From Bacteroidales bacterium (GTDB taxonomy: Bacteria > Bacteroidota > Bacteroidia > Bacteroidales > VadinHA17), in contig JADKBK010000001.1 of the NCBI GenBank assembly GCA_016715075.1, positions 186,001 to 250,000 on the forward strand: 64,000 nucleotides of DNA. The letters are read 5' to 3'. Positions 25,161 through 33,983 of the stretch are shown here, piece after piece. Within the stretch, counting starts at the first letter, position 1, and each line of letters starts with the position of its first letter. The position numbers were made by a program, and so were the translations under genes. The notes under the pieces are model-generated. The model was not told where the DNA came from, did no database searches, and was given only the letters and a program-made list of their open reading frames with translations.

Positions 25161-27143
25161 ATGAGGAAATTTATATTTTATATTTTCTTAATTCTTTTTG
25201 GCTCTTCCGCCTCCGCACAGGTTTATGATCCTGTTAAATGGGATTTTGGCTATGTGAAAACGGGAGAAAAGCAGTATGAACTCATATTTACAGCTTCCAT
25301 CGAAGAGCACTGGCATATGTACTCAATGGATATTCCGGACGGAGGACCTATTCCTACTTCCTTTAGTCTTGACAGTCTGTCCGCCTTTAAACCTGATGGA
25401 AAAGCATATGAATTAACAACTGCAGTTGAGGTGCTTGACGAAGCATTTGGTTTCAAGATCAAAACCTTCAGCAAAACGGCGGAGTTCAGGCAGAAGATAA
25501 CTGCCATGGAATCGTCTTTTACAGTAAAGGGCATTGTTAATTATATGGCATGTAACAATGCAACATGTTCCCCTCCGAAGGATGTGGAATTTGAAATAAA
25601 TATTAAGGATGAATCCGCAAATCAGACTATTGCATCATCAGGTGACGGCGAATCCGGACAGTCCGGCCCTGTTTCTGACCGCAGGCTGCTGAGATTTTTC
25701 CTGATATCCCTGCTGGCAGGGTTTGCCGGAGTTCTTACACCATGCGTCTTTCCTATGATACCTATGACAGTAGCATTTTTTTCCCAGGGATCGGATAACA
25801 GGAGAAAATCAGTCATAAAAGCCCTTATTTTTGGGGTATCAATAGTTCTTATATACTCTTCTCTTGGGATAATCGTATCTCTTACAAGTGCTGGTGCAGG
25901 TTTTGCGAACACATTAAGCACTCACTGGCTGCCGAATGTAATTTTCTTTGCACTGTTTGTCATTTTTGCGACATCATTCTTCGGAGCATTTGAGATTGTT
26001 CTGCCAAACAAATGGGCCACCGGAGCCGATTCACGAGTCGATAAGGGTGGTATGATGGCATCATTTTTCATGGGACTAACAACAGTAATTGTTTCATTTT
26101 CATGCACCGGTCCCATTATCGGAGCTCTTCTGGTTGAAGCTGCCTCCGGGGATGTATTAAGACCTACCCTGGGCATGATTGGATTTGGGCTCGCTTTCGC
26201 TCTTCCATTTACAATTTTTGCCCTCTTCCCGTCAATTATGAGCAAGGTACCAAAGTCAGGTGGCTGGCTCAACTCAATAAAGGTTGTTCTTGGCTTCATT
26301 ATGCTCGCCTTCAGCATGAAATTTCTCATGACTATTGACAGTGTATATTCGCTTGGACTTTTATCCAGAGATCTGTTCCTTGCTATCTGGATTGTTCTGT
26401 TCTCATTGCTTGGTTTTTACCTTGCCGGAAAAATTAAATTCTCCCATGACAGTGATTTACAGAATATCGGAACATTCCGCCTTTTCCTTATAATTATTGT
26501 ATTCTCATTTGTTGTGTACCTTATTCCGGGTCTTTTCGGGGCTCCCCTGAAGGGGCTTTCGTCATTTCTGCCATCGCAGTCAACCTCAGAACTGAATCTT
26601 CCCGGAATTATTTCAGCAAACACCTCCGTTCATTCAGCCCCTCTGACTAATAAGCCAGCCAGTAAGCTCTGCTCAGAACCCAGGCATGGTGATATTTTTG
26701 ATATGCCTCCGGGGCTGGAAGGCTACTTCGATTTTAAGCAGGGTTTGGAGTGCGCCAGGGAGCAGGGTAAACCTGTTCTGATTGACTTTAAAGGTCATGC
26801 CTGTGCTAATTGCAAGCTTATGGAAGCAAGGGTATGGTCTGATCCGGAGATACTCAGGCGCTTACGGGAAAACTTTGTGATTATTGCTTTATATGCCGAC
26901 GACAGGACACAATTACCGGAAAGCGAATGGATCACATCGGCAGTTGATGGAAAGATAAAGAAGAGTATCGGTAAGCAAAACGAAGATCTTGAGATAACGA
27001 AATTCAAAACCAATGCCCTGCCACTCTATGTGATTACTGACCATGAGGGTAATCCGCTAAATAAACCCATGCCGACAAATCTCAATATTGAAGAATATAA
27101 AGCATGGCTTGATGAAGGTGTGGCGAAGTTCAACGAAAAATAG
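25161..27143 (+). CDS. dsbD: DsbD-type protein-disulfide reductase
   Basis: DsbD carries electrons from cytoplasmic thioredoxin across the inner membrane to keep periplasmic thiols reduced. The 660-residue protein has a signal peptide (FIFYIFLILFGSSASA). Its N-terminal domain has the pair YMACNNATCSPP near residue 132. About eight membrane helices carry the two transmembrane Cys in GVLTPCVFPMIP and VSFSCTGPII. The C-terminal thioredoxin domain has CANC in KGHACANCKLMEA near residue 550. All six Cys are present. The ATG at 25161 is used; a TTG six codons upstream is in frame. The gene stands alone between two heptamer arrays. Confidence 0.92.
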   Translation: MRKFIFYIFLILFGSSASAQVYDPVKWDFGYVKTGEKQYELIFTASIEEHWHMYSMDIPDGGPIPTSFSLDSLSAFKPDGKAYELTTAVEVLDEAFGFKIKTFSKTAEFRQKITAMESSFTVKGIVNYMACNNATCSPPKDVEFEINIKDESANQTIASSGDGESGQSGPVSDRRLLRFFLISLLAGFAGVLTPCVFPMIPMTVAFFSQGSDNRRKSVIKALIFGVSIVLIYSSLGIIVSLTSAGAGFANTLSTHWLPNVIFFALFVIFATSFFGAFEIVLPNKWATGADSRVDKGGMMASFFMGLTTVIVSFSCTGPIIGALLVEAASGDVLRPTLGMIGFGLAFALPFTIFALFPSIMSKVPKSGGWLNSIKVVLGFIMLAFSMKFLMTIDSVYSLGLLSRDLFLAIWIVLFSLLGFYLAGKIKFSHDSDLQNIGTFRLFLIIIVFSFVVYLIPGLFGAPLKGLSSFLPSQSTSELNLPGIISANTSVHSAPLTNKPASKLCSEPRHGDIFDMPPGLEGYFDFKQGLECAREQGKPVLIDFKGHACANCKLMEARVWSDPEILRRLRENFVIIALYADDRTQLPESEWITSAVDGKIKKSIGKQNEDLEITKFKTNALPLYVITDHEGNPLNKPMPTNLNIEEYKAWLDEGVAKFNEK

Positions 27144-27153
27144 GCTTTAATAT

Positions 27154-27244
27154 CTCTGTGTCACTCTGTGTATTCTCTGTGTTTCTCTGTGTAATAAAAA
27201 AACTAACACAGAGGTTCACAGAGGAAGCACAGAGGTGCACAGAG
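27154..27244. repeat. Symmetric foldback of 4 + 4 CTCTGTG heptamers
   Basis: Four CTCTGTG copies start at 27154, 27164, 27175 and 27185. Four CACAGAG copies start at 27207, 27217, 27228 and 27238. Both halves have the same 10, 11, 10 spacing, so two imperfect 40-nt arms face each other around a 13-15-nt AT-rich centre. The array lies between convergent gene ends (dsbD and a beta-barrel gene) and could act as a bidirectional terminator or a helically phased protein-binding site. Confidence 0.75.
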
Positions 27245-27250
27245 AAGAAC

Positions 27251-27892
27251 CTAGAATCTGCCGAATTTGAATGTCATCATATATGTAAATCCTTCCAGCG
27301 CACTGGAATTAACTAAAGCTGACTGAGGCATTCCTACATCAAATGAGGTTGTAAACCTGTATGAGGCGCCAATGGCCAGTCTGAAGTTTCTGGTGAGATT
27401 GAGCTCCAGTTCTGCACCCGGCTCGGCAATAAGAAACGCCTCGGAATCCTGGATCATATTGTGATCCCAGTCAAAGTTCTCAGTTACATAGGAGATCCCT
27501 CCTCCGCCCAGCAGGATTGGGAAGGAGAGGTGTACCGGGGAGTTTGGCAAAAGAATGGGTTCAATATAGAGCCCTCCATAACCGCCTGTAAGGAATACAT
27601 CGCTGTTTAATGAAGGTTCAAAGTGATTTTCATTGATAAAGCCAGTTCCCCCGAATCCGAGTCCGATTGAATGCCCTGCTATCCATTCGAATCTTCCTCC
27701 GAAAACAACTGCTTGTTTATCTTCTATCTGTGAGTAACCGATAGTAAAGGCGCCATAAAAACCACTGTGTTTGTCATGACCAAGTAATGTCCTGTATTCC
27801 TGGGTTTTCTTAGTCGATTCGTGTTCCTGGGAGAAAGAGGCCGAACACAACAGAACCAATAAGGCTGAAACAAAAATAGTTTTTTTCATCAT
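27251..27892 (-). CDS. Outer-membrane beta-barrel protein, unknown role
   Basis: The 213-residue product has a signal peptide (TIFVSALLVLLCSASFSQ). Alternating hydrophobic/aromatic strands rich in Gly follow (GGYGGLYIEPILLPN, FPILLGGGGISYV, LAIGASYRFTTSF). The protein ends in FKFGRF, a terminal Phe as in outer-membrane proteins inserted by the BAM complex. I do not recognise a specific family. It is the last gene of the ECF sigma/anti-sigma/DUF4097 set on the minus strand, 55 bases after another small barrel. ATG 27892 or 27889 can serve as start. Confidence 0.75.
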   Translation of the reverse strand: MMKKTIFVSALLVLLCSASFSQEHESTKKTQEYRTLLGHDKHSGFYGAFTIGYSQIEDKQAVVFGGRFEWIAGHSIGLGFGGTGFINENHFEPSLNSDVFLTGGYGGLYIEPILLPNSPVHLSFPILLGGGGISYVTENFDWDHNMIQDSEAFLIAEPGAELELNLTRNFRLAIGASYRFTTSFDVGMPQSALVNSSALEGFTYMMTFKFGRF

Positions 27893-27947
27893 TAACAAAT
27901 ATTAAAATTTAGTTCTTCAGTCAATTTATTAGATTATAAAAAGTTGA

Positions 27948-28460
27948 TTAAAAGACATATGAAATTGATAATCCGAAATCTCCTGGCATTAATCTGACGA
28001 ATGCCGGTGCGGTGATTTCAAAATATGGTTTAAGATTCAGACTGACAATGACCGGGATATCGCGGATTCTATATTCCGCAGCAAGCCAACCATCCAGGCC
28101 GATTAACGGACAGAACCTGTTATCATGGAAGTAGTAATCCTCACCCATCGACCTTAAATGGTCAGAATAGATGAATCCGGCATGTCCCCCGTAACCCCAG
28201 CCAAAGAACAGATTCGGAGAGATACTGCTTAGTGTATTTTCATAGATTATTTTCAGTCCGGTTATCTGGACACCCCTGTTATTGAAACTCAGCATTGCAT
28301 TATAGCCAGTTTCGGCATTACCAGTCTCAGAACTTACCTGGTAGTAAATTCCGCCCCTGTAACCCATCCGCACTCCTGCCTGACGGGTTGTTAACTGGCC
28401 GGATAAATCGACAGAGAAGAGTAATGCCAGCATAAGGGTAATTGGAAATATTTTTTTCAT
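27948..28460 (-). CDS. Small outer-membrane beta-barrel protein
   Basis: The 170-residue product has a signal peptide (IFPITLMLALLFSVDLSGQ) followed by amphipathic beta strands (VRMGYRGGIYYQV, LFFGWGYGGHAGFIYSD). It ends in LSISYVF, with the C-terminal Phe typical of BAM substrates. I cannot assign a family. It shares the minus-strand block with DUF4097 and sigma/anti-sigma genes and is separated from DUF4097 by 136 bases, so it may have its own transcript. Confidence 0.72.
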   Translation of the reverse strand: MKKIFPITLMLALLFSVDLSGQLTTRQAGVRMGYRGGIYYQVSSETGNAETGYNAMLSFNNRGVQITGLKIIYENTLSSISPNLFFGWGYGGHAGFIYSDHLRSMGEDYYFHDNRFCPLIGLDGWLAAEYRIRDIPVIVSLNLKPYFEITAPAFVRLMPGDFGLSISYVF

Positions 28461-28596
28461 TTCTACGTAGTTTTGAGATTATTCTGTTGCTGGCTTTGCC
28501 AATCTTTTCAGAATATTGGTTATTATAAAATCATTGAATTTTGTTTCTCAGCCATAAAGACATTATAAAAATGCAAGGGTTGCATTCACTGCCTTT

Positions 28597-29682
28597 TTAT
28601 TTTAAATAAATATCTCCGTGGGTTGCATCTATGCTTACCCTGGAGCCGCTGCTGCTTTTACCGACTGTTCCCGAGGTTATATACTCTTTCTTATCTTCAT
28701 TCAGGACTTTCTTTTCTGTTTTGGCATTCTTGTCAGAAATAACAAGAAATGCATTCAGGTGTCTGATATCAAGATTATATGAAGAGCCGGGTTCAAAGGC
28801 AAGTGAAACATCGGAATAGCCTGTATTCAGATTGACTGATTCGAATCCGTTGTCAATCTGGTCGATAGTCAGGTTCCCGTATCTGGTTGAGAGGCTGGTC
28901 TCTGCTCTCAGCCTTTTGATATTGAAATCTGTGAAGTAGGAAGTTCCCTTAATGGTTTTTATGTCATCAATATAAAATTTGTCCCTGCGTGATTCAATAG
29001 TTACTGTGCCGGCTTTTTTAATTTCATATTTAGATGATATTGAGTTAATTGAAACATCACCAAGTTCATCTGATTTGAGTTCTGAGAATGATGCATCTAT
29101 CCTGCCTGAGGCGATTGAATTAATTGCAGCATCGCAGAATGAAAGGTTCAGAGTTGAGTTTTTACCAAGAGAATTGGCTTTGAATGAGCCATTGGAGAGT
29201 GAGATTGAAAAATCGCCGGTAATATCTTCCATATAAACATCTCCATATTTGTTCTCAATTTTGAGGTTGATATATCCGGGTATACTGATATAATAGTTTA
29301 TCTCAACCCTGGAATCGTATGAAATGAGTTTACTTGTCATCCCTTTGAAATTTTCGAATACCATTCCAATATTCTGGGTAAATTTCGTTTCAGCCCTTAT
29401 CTGGTATTTCGACTCATTCATGCTGATGCTTACTCCGTCAAACATTTTATCGAGTTTTTCCCTGTTGGAAGCCACGGCCTTGATTTCGGCCCTGATCATT
29501 ACCGAATCTTTCTTCCATTGAGTGATTTCAATTGTACCATATTTATTCAATACCTCCAGTTCTGTTTCTTTCCCTGCCGGGAGGGTTTTGATAAAGTTTC
29601 TGATCTCTGAGTTCCCCTGTGAAGAAACAGGCTGAAGGATCATATGGACAATTGTCAGTAATATGATTAATCTATAATTCAT
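28597..29682 (-). CDS. DUF4097-type exported beta-helix protein
   Basis: The 361-residue product has a signal peptide (LIILLTIVHMILQPVSSQ) and then many short repeated beta segments (EVLNKYGTIEITQWKKDSV, KIENKYGDVYMEDITGDFS, STRYGNLTIDQIDNG). The recurring KYG(D/N)xxI pattern is that of DUF4097/adhesin-like beta-solenoid proteins. These often sit with sigma/anti-sigma pairs in Bacteroidota and are thought to be envelope proteins of unknown function. The gene overlaps the anti-sigma gene by 11 bases, so the two are translated together. No catalytic motif is visible. Confidence 0.8.
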   Translation of the reverse strand: MNYRLIILLTIVHMILQPVSSQGNSEIRNFIKTLPAGKETELEVLNKYGTIEITQWKKDSVMIRAEIKAVASNREKLDKMFDGVSISMNESKYQIRAETKFTQNIGMVFENFKGMTSKLISYDSRVEINYYISIPGYINLKIENKYGDVYMEDITGDFSISLSNGSFKANSLGKNSTLNLSFCDAAINSIASGRIDASFSELKSDELGDVSINSISSKYEIKKAGTVTIESRRDKFYIDDIKTIKGTSYFTDFNIKRLRAETSLSTRYGNLTIDQIDNGFESVNLNTGYSDVSLAFEPGSSYNLDIRHLNAFLVISDKNAKTEKKVLNEDKKEYITSGTVGKSSSGSRVSIDATHGDIYLK

Positions 29683-30220
29683 GGTTGTTTCTTTTTATGC
29701 GATTATCATCATTTTCCTTAAGTACTTCCAGCATATCTTCAAGAAGGCTGATTTTAATTCTGTAGTTCTGAATCAGTGCTTCTATGACATCCTGGTTTGA
29801 GACATTATCCTTAAGATCCTTTTTTATTTCCGAACATATGCTGTCAATCTGTGAAATGTCGGAAAACAGTTCTTTTTCCATTTCAGGATTTTTGGCAAGC
29901 AATGGAGTTGCCTCCCTGTAAAGAGAATTTGCCAGGGTGTTATAATAGATCTCTGTTTCCCGGAGTTGTGAGTTATTCTTCATCATCATTCTGAAGTTTT
30001 CCTCTCCTCTCTCTTGCCTGGAAAGTCTGTTTCCGGGCTTAAGGAAGACAACAGCTGTACCCAGAATGACTGCCACCATAGCCGCCACTGATATCCACCT
30101 GTATCGTGAAAGATTACCGGCATTCAATCCCTTTCTGATTTTTCTCCGGTTGACGGATGCTGGTTTGTACCTGTCCAGTCCTTCCCGGTTTTTCATGATA
30201 TATTCCTCAAGCTTGTCCAT
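29672..30220 (-). CDS. Membrane anti-sigma factor-like protein
   Basis: The 182-residue product has a basic cytoplasmic N-terminus (about 42 residues), one transmembrane helix (ISVAAMVAVILGTAVVFL) and a helical, charged periplasmic part with a long coiled-coil look up to the end. It overlaps the ECF sigma gene by 14 bases and DUF4097 by 11 bases. Position and topology point to an anti-sigma factor that holds the upstream sigma at the membrane until an envelope signal arrives. This is inference; no zinc-binding motif is seen. Confidence 0.75.
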   Translation of the reverse strand: MDKLEEYIMKNREGLDRYKPASVNRRKIRKGLNAGNLSRYRWISVAAMVAVILGTAVVFLKPGNRLSRQERGEENFRMMMKNNSQLRETEIYYNTLANSLYREATPLLAKNPEMEKELFSDISQIDSICSEIKKDLKDNVSNQDVIEALIQNYRIKISLLEDMLEVLKENDDNRIKRNNHEL

Positions 30221-30758
30221 ACATCTGTTTTTTTGGAAGAATATTTTTTAACTTTTCTTTTGCCCTCGAATACTGAGATTTCGAGGTAGATTCAGAAATA
30301 CCAAGTATTTGCGATATTTCGGAATGGTCGTAACCTTCCAGAAGATAAAGAGTCAGAATGATCCTGTAACCGTCAGGAAGCTTTTCAATACCCCTGAAAA
30401 CTTCTTTTATATCATATATTGGTTCCTCCTCCGTTTCTTCGGCTACAATGGGCAGTGTTTCACAAAATGTCAGGTCTGTTTTCTTTTTTCTTAACTGATT
30501 AATTGATTTATTGACAACAATCCGTTTCAACCATGCGCCGAACGTTGATTCAAACCTGAATGATGAAATATTCCTGAAGCATTCAATAAATGACTCCTGC
30601 AGAATATCTTCAGCATCCTCCCTGTTACTAAGAATTCTGTATGCCAGGTTGTACATAGCTTTTGAATATTGGTCATAAAGCCTGAACTGAGCCTTGCTGT
30701 TCCCATTACGGCATTCCTCAATTAAGGGCGCATGTATATAAATGTTCAAATTATCCAC
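30207..30758 (-). CDS. ECF RNA polymerase sigma factor
   Basis: The 183-residue product has sigma region 2 (YDQYSKAMYNLAYRILSNRE, DAEDILQESFIECFRNISSF, TFGAWLKRIVVNKSINQLRK) and region 4 (IEKLPDGYRIILTLYLLEGY, HSEISQILGISESTSKSQYS). It lacks regions 1 and 3, so it is an ECF factor. It starts a minus-strand block with an overlapping anti-sigma gene, a DUF4097 protein and two small outer-membrane barrels, which are its likely first targets. The coding sequence is intact, unlike the other ECF gene at 12987-13547. Confidence 0.92.
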   Translation of the reverse strand: MDNLNIYIHAPLIEECRNGNSKAQFRLYDQYSKAMYNLAYRILSNREDAEDILQESFIECFRNISSFRFESTFGAWLKRIVVNKSINQLRKKKTDLTFCETLPIVAEETEEEPIYDIKEVFRGIEKLPDGYRIILTLYLLEGYDHSEISQILGISESTSKSQYSRAKEKLKNILPKKQMYGQA

Positions 30759-30817
30759 CTGATAAGCTTATCTGGTTACAAAGACAAAAAGAAACTTCAA
30801 GGGTTGCATATTTTAAT

Positions 30818-32428
30818 TCAAATCAGGTTTTTTTTTCGGAGAGGTTTGATGATGAAGATTGCCAGAAGCAAAATTACACTTGTCAAAACCGAAATTTTCA
30901 GGAGGTAATCGCCATATTTTACATATGGGGTGATCCTTTGTTCGGGAATTATTTCGCCCCTGATGGTGGACTGGCTCCACCATTCCGATTCTGCCGTTCT
31001 TTTGCCTCTTATATCGATAAGGCATGAAATACCGGTGTTGGCTGCTCTTGCTACCGGTCTTCTTGTTTCGATGGCCCGTAATGATGCATAATTGAGATGC
31101 TGCCAGTAGCCATTAGTGTTTTTCCACCATCCGTCATTTGTAATTATGAATAATGCTTCGGCTCCGTTTCTGACATAGCCTGTAACAAAGCTTCCAAAGA
31201 CTGATTCATAGCAAATTATGGGACCGATTGTCTGCCTCATACGATCATGATGAAAACAGGTTCTCTCTTCCTGCATGCCATATCCCCATTTTGTGCCGCC
31301 CAGATAGGGAAGTATCCTTGTTATGAGCCTGCCCGGACCATTGGCAAACTGCATTTCAATGCCGGGTACAAGTTTGGATTTATGGTATACCTCAATATTA
31401 TCGCCTGTATCAATTTTAAAAGCTGAATTGAAATGATCATAATAGGATCCTGATGAATCAGTCTTTCTGGCACTCCTGGTAGGCGCTTCATTCTGATCCG
31501 GATAGATCCTGTAGCTGACCATTCCGGTCACAACAACGGCACCCGGATACTTCCCCGTAACTTCCCTGAACATCCCGACATACTTGTTCCTGTCCATACC
31601 ATCAAGATTCACAGGGTCATCAACAGTAGTTTCAGGTGTTATGATCCATGCCGTATTCTCAGTCGCTTCCGATTTGGCCATTGTGATGACCTTCCGAAGC
31701 TGAACTTCAAAGGGTACTGTGAACTTTTCAGTATAGGGATCTGTATTAGGTTGAATAATCAAAACTTCCGAAGCTCTGTTTCCTTCAGGTTTAATTGTAA
31801 AGTACCTTGTAAGTGATATTCCTGACGGAATTATTACCACAGAAAGCCAGACAAAAAGGAATATTCCCGATCGTTTTTCCCCGGCAAGATGTTTAACGAT
31901 AAATATTGAAAGGAAAAGGTTTGACAGGAGGATCCAAAGTGTGCCGCCGGATGTGCCTGTAACTTCATACCACTGGACAAACATAATATCTTTGGCCAGT
32001 CCGTTGCCAAGGTTAATCCAGGGGGAGACGATATTAACGTTAAGACTGATGAATTCATATGATAACCAGAATGTGATCAGCGACAGGAATCCCGGAATAT
32101 TACCTGCTTTAAGCCTTATAATATGAGCAAGCCACAGAGCAAAAGCCATCAGAAAGGATAAGCCCATGATTACGCAAATCGCTCCTGTCAGACTTGCAAC
32201 TCTCATCCACCTCATAGTCATAATGGAGAAGATAACCAGTCCGGGCAGCAGATAGGTGAAAAATGAGTTTTTGCTGAATTGCCTGGGATTTTCATACAAC
32301 CAGGTTTCAATCAGGAAGAAAGGTACGAATGCAATCAGCAGTATTAAGCCTGAACACCAGTTACTCCAGGCAGATCCGCAAAGAACGCCTCCTGCAACCG
32401 AAAGCGCAACCAATATATATTTGTTCAT
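30818..32428 (-). CDS. lnt: Apolipoprotein N-acyltransferase
   Basis: Lnt adds a third acyl chain to the N-terminal Cys of lipoproteins at the inner membrane. The 536-residue protein has six or more N-terminal helices and a nitrilase-like periplasmic domain with the Glu-Lys-Cys triad: ITPETTVDD (near residue 268), YHKSKLVPGIE (near 352) and GPIICYESVFG (near 405). A last C-terminal helix (VLTSVILLLAIFIIKPL) follows. All three catalytic residues are present. It is upstream of the ECF sigma gene but with a 59-base gap and a different theme, so co-transcription is uncertain. Confidence 0.9.
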   Translation of the reverse strand: MNKYILVALSVAGGVLCGSAWSNWCSGLILLIAFVPFFLIETWLYENPRQFSKNSFFTYLLPGLVIFSIMTMRWMRVASLTGAICVIMGLSFLMAFALWLAHIIRLKAGNIPGFLSLITFWLSYEFISLNVNIVSPWINLGNGLAKDIMFVQWYEVTGTSGGTLWILLSNLFLSIFIVKHLAGEKRSGIFLFVWLSVVIIPSGISLTRYFTIKPEGNRASEVLIIQPNTDPYTEKFTVPFEVQLRKVITMAKSEATENTAWIITPETTVDDPVNLDGMDRNKYVGMFREVTGKYPGAVVVTGMVSYRIYPDQNEAPTRSARKTDSSGSYYDHFNSAFKIDTGDNIEVYHKSKLVPGIEMQFANGPGRLITRILPYLGGTKWGYGMQEERTCFHHDRMRQTIGPIICYESVFGSFVTGYVRNGAEALFIITNDGWWKNTNGYWQHLNYASLRAIETRRPVARAANTGISCLIDIRGKRTAESEWWSQSTIRGEIIPEQRITPYVKYGDYLLKISVLTSVILLLAIFIIKPLRKKNLI

Positions 32429-32558
32429 TCCGGTGCCTTGTTTTCAAGATTTCCTTCAGTGTGATTTATAATTCAAAAATAATAGAAGAAACAGAGAATC
32501 TATAATTTATCGAACACTGATCGCAAACAAAAATCGCTTAAATAGTGTATAAACATAT

Positions 32559-32566
32559 TATATTTG
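32559..32566 (+). promoter_or_regulatory. Bacteroidota -7 box (TATATTTG)
   Basis: An exact TAnnTTTG match lies 19 bases before the ATG at 32586, in the gap divergent from lnt. Confidence 0.55.
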
Positions 32567-32585
32567 CTTCATATTTTCACTATTG

Positions 32586-33227
32586 ATGATTCCGGCGATT
32601 GAGATTTTACTTAAGGGAATACTTCTGGGTCTGGCAGTGTCTATGCCTCTGGGACCAATTGGCATTATATTGATTAACAGGACAATAAAGCGCGGATTTC
32701 TGTCAGGTTTCTTTTCAGGTCTCGGACTTGGAACAGCCGATACTTTACTTGCAGTTCTTTCAGCACTGGGATTCACGGTGATAATTGGTTTCATTCAGGA
32801 GGAGCGTTTTATAATCACAATTATTTCAGGAGTCATTGTAATAGCTGTAGGAATTAAGGTGCTGTTCTCAAATCCGGTGAAGGATTTCAGGGACAGGGAC
32901 AGGAGTGAGAAATCATTGTGGCGTGATTATTATTCAGTCTTTGTCCTTTCAATCTCAAACCCTTATACCATATTGATCTTTGTGGCATTCTTTTCAGGGA
33001 TACATATAAATGGCAGGGTCAGACCGGAACTGGTTCCCTTTTTCCTCATACCCGGGGTCTTTCTGGGCGCCATGTCATGGTGGTTCTCTTTAAGCTATTT
33101 CTTAAGCCGGTTTAAGAAAAAGATAAGACTGAGAGCAATAGTGAGAATTAACAGGGTGGGAGGTATAGTCATCATACTAATAGGGATACTTCTCCTGTTG
33201 AGTGTATTCACCAGTTTCAGGATATAA
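32586..33227 (+). CDS. LysE-family transporter
   Basis: LysE/RhtB proteins export amino acids or related small molecules across the inner membrane. The 213-residue product has six hydrophobic segments and the family N-terminal motif: LLGLAVSMPLGPIGIILINR, with the P-x-GP signature, then GFLSGFFSGLGLGTADTLLA. It also has the central SISNPYTILIFVAFF, where the Asn-Pro is typical. Length is normal. The substrate cannot be told. It is a single gene with its own -7 box and the ATG at 32586 is preferred to a TTG just before. Confidence 0.85.
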   Translation: MIPAIEILLKGILLGLAVSMPLGPIGIILINRTIKRGFLSGFFSGLGLGTADTLLAVLSALGFTVIIGFIQEERFIITIISGVIVIAVGIKVLFSNPVKDFRDRDRSEKSLWRDYYSVFVLSISNPYTILIFVAFFSGIHINGRVRPELVPFFLIPGVFLGAMSWWFSLSYFLSRFKKKIRLRAIVRINRVGGIVIILIGILLLLSVFTSFRI

Positions 33228-33329
33228 TTGTTCTCTTTAATTATTACCCTGAAAAAATGAGAGATATCTGATTGCATTTTGACAGGAATTAGCCTAATTT
33301 TACAATTGTTACAGATCTTTACTGTAATT

Positions 33330-33821
33330 ATGATGAAAGTGAAAGGTCTACTTTATATTATTGCAGTTGTGAGTTGTACCCTTACGGCAGGCGCTCAGTC
33401 ACAGGGTATTGTCGCTGCAGCAAGCTCCGGGAGCATAAATGGGAGTGTAGCTCTGAGCTGGATAATCGGTCAGACTTTCGCTTCTTCTGCAACAGCGGCT
33501 GATAAATCAGTTATCCTCACACAGGGTCAGCAGGATAGAATGGTCATTACAGACAATAATGAAAACAGCACTACCCGGGTCAAAGTTCACTTTTACCCAA
33601 TTCCTGCAGGTGATGTTCTGACTATGAAGTTTGACGAAGCTGTTTCAGGCGAGATCAGGGTGATGGTAGTGGATGTGAAGGGTAATACTGTTAAAAGTGA
33701 TATTATAGAGGCTGCAATGACTGAAAAGCAGCTGGATCTGAAGGGCATTTCATCGGGTATCTATTATATAAGATTAACTCTGGGTAATTCCGTAAACGTA
33801 TATAAAGTTGTGAAACTTTAG
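33330..33821 (+). CDS. Small T9SS-secreted protein
   Basis: The 163-residue product has a signal peptide (GLLYIIAVVSCTLTAGAQSQ) and a central beta-rich segment (IVAAASSGSINGSVALSWII). It ends in a type A sorting domain: HFYPIPAGDVLTMKF, VMVVDVKGN, ISSGIYYIRL and a final VYKVVKL. The sorting domain is about half of the protein, so the cargo part is only about 70 residues and has no recognised function. The start is ATG 33330 or 33333. A strong terminator follows 47 bases after the stop. Confidence 0.82.
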   Translation: MMKVKGLLYIIAVVSCTLTAGAQSQGIVAAASSGSINGSVALSWIIGQTFASSATAADKSVILTQGQQDRMVITDNNENSTTRVKVHFYPIPAGDVLTMKFDEAVSGEIRVMVVDVKGNTVKSDIIEAAMTEKQLDLKGISSGIYYIRLTLGNSVNVYKVVKL

Positions 33822-33868
33822 TAGGAAGCTTTTACTGTCAAAAGCAATTTTACATTCTTTTCATGGCT

Positions 33869-33897
33869 GCCCTGACCGTTGCGTCAGGGCTTTTTTT
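33869..33897 (+). terminator. Strong rho-independent terminator
   Basis: A perfect 8-bp GC-rich stem (GCCCTGAC / GTCAGGGC), a 6-base loop and seven T follow the small T9SS protein gene. It is the clearest terminator in the window. Confidence 0.88.
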
Positions 33898-33983
33898 CAT
33901 TGTTAAAAATGGTTAAATTATCATGTTTTGAGATACTTCGAAGTCATTTTAATTATCTTGCAGCACAAACTAGCACGATAAAC

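Noticed and set aside
27154..27244. CRISPR-like array
   Set aside because: The repeated unit is a 7-mer with 3-4-nt spacers and an inverted second half, unlike any CRISPR repeat-spacer pattern, and no cas gene is present.
33879..33983. Longer dipeptidase N-terminus from 33879
   Set aside because: It starts inside the terminator stem of the previous gene and would bury the lipobox that begins at the ATG at 33984.
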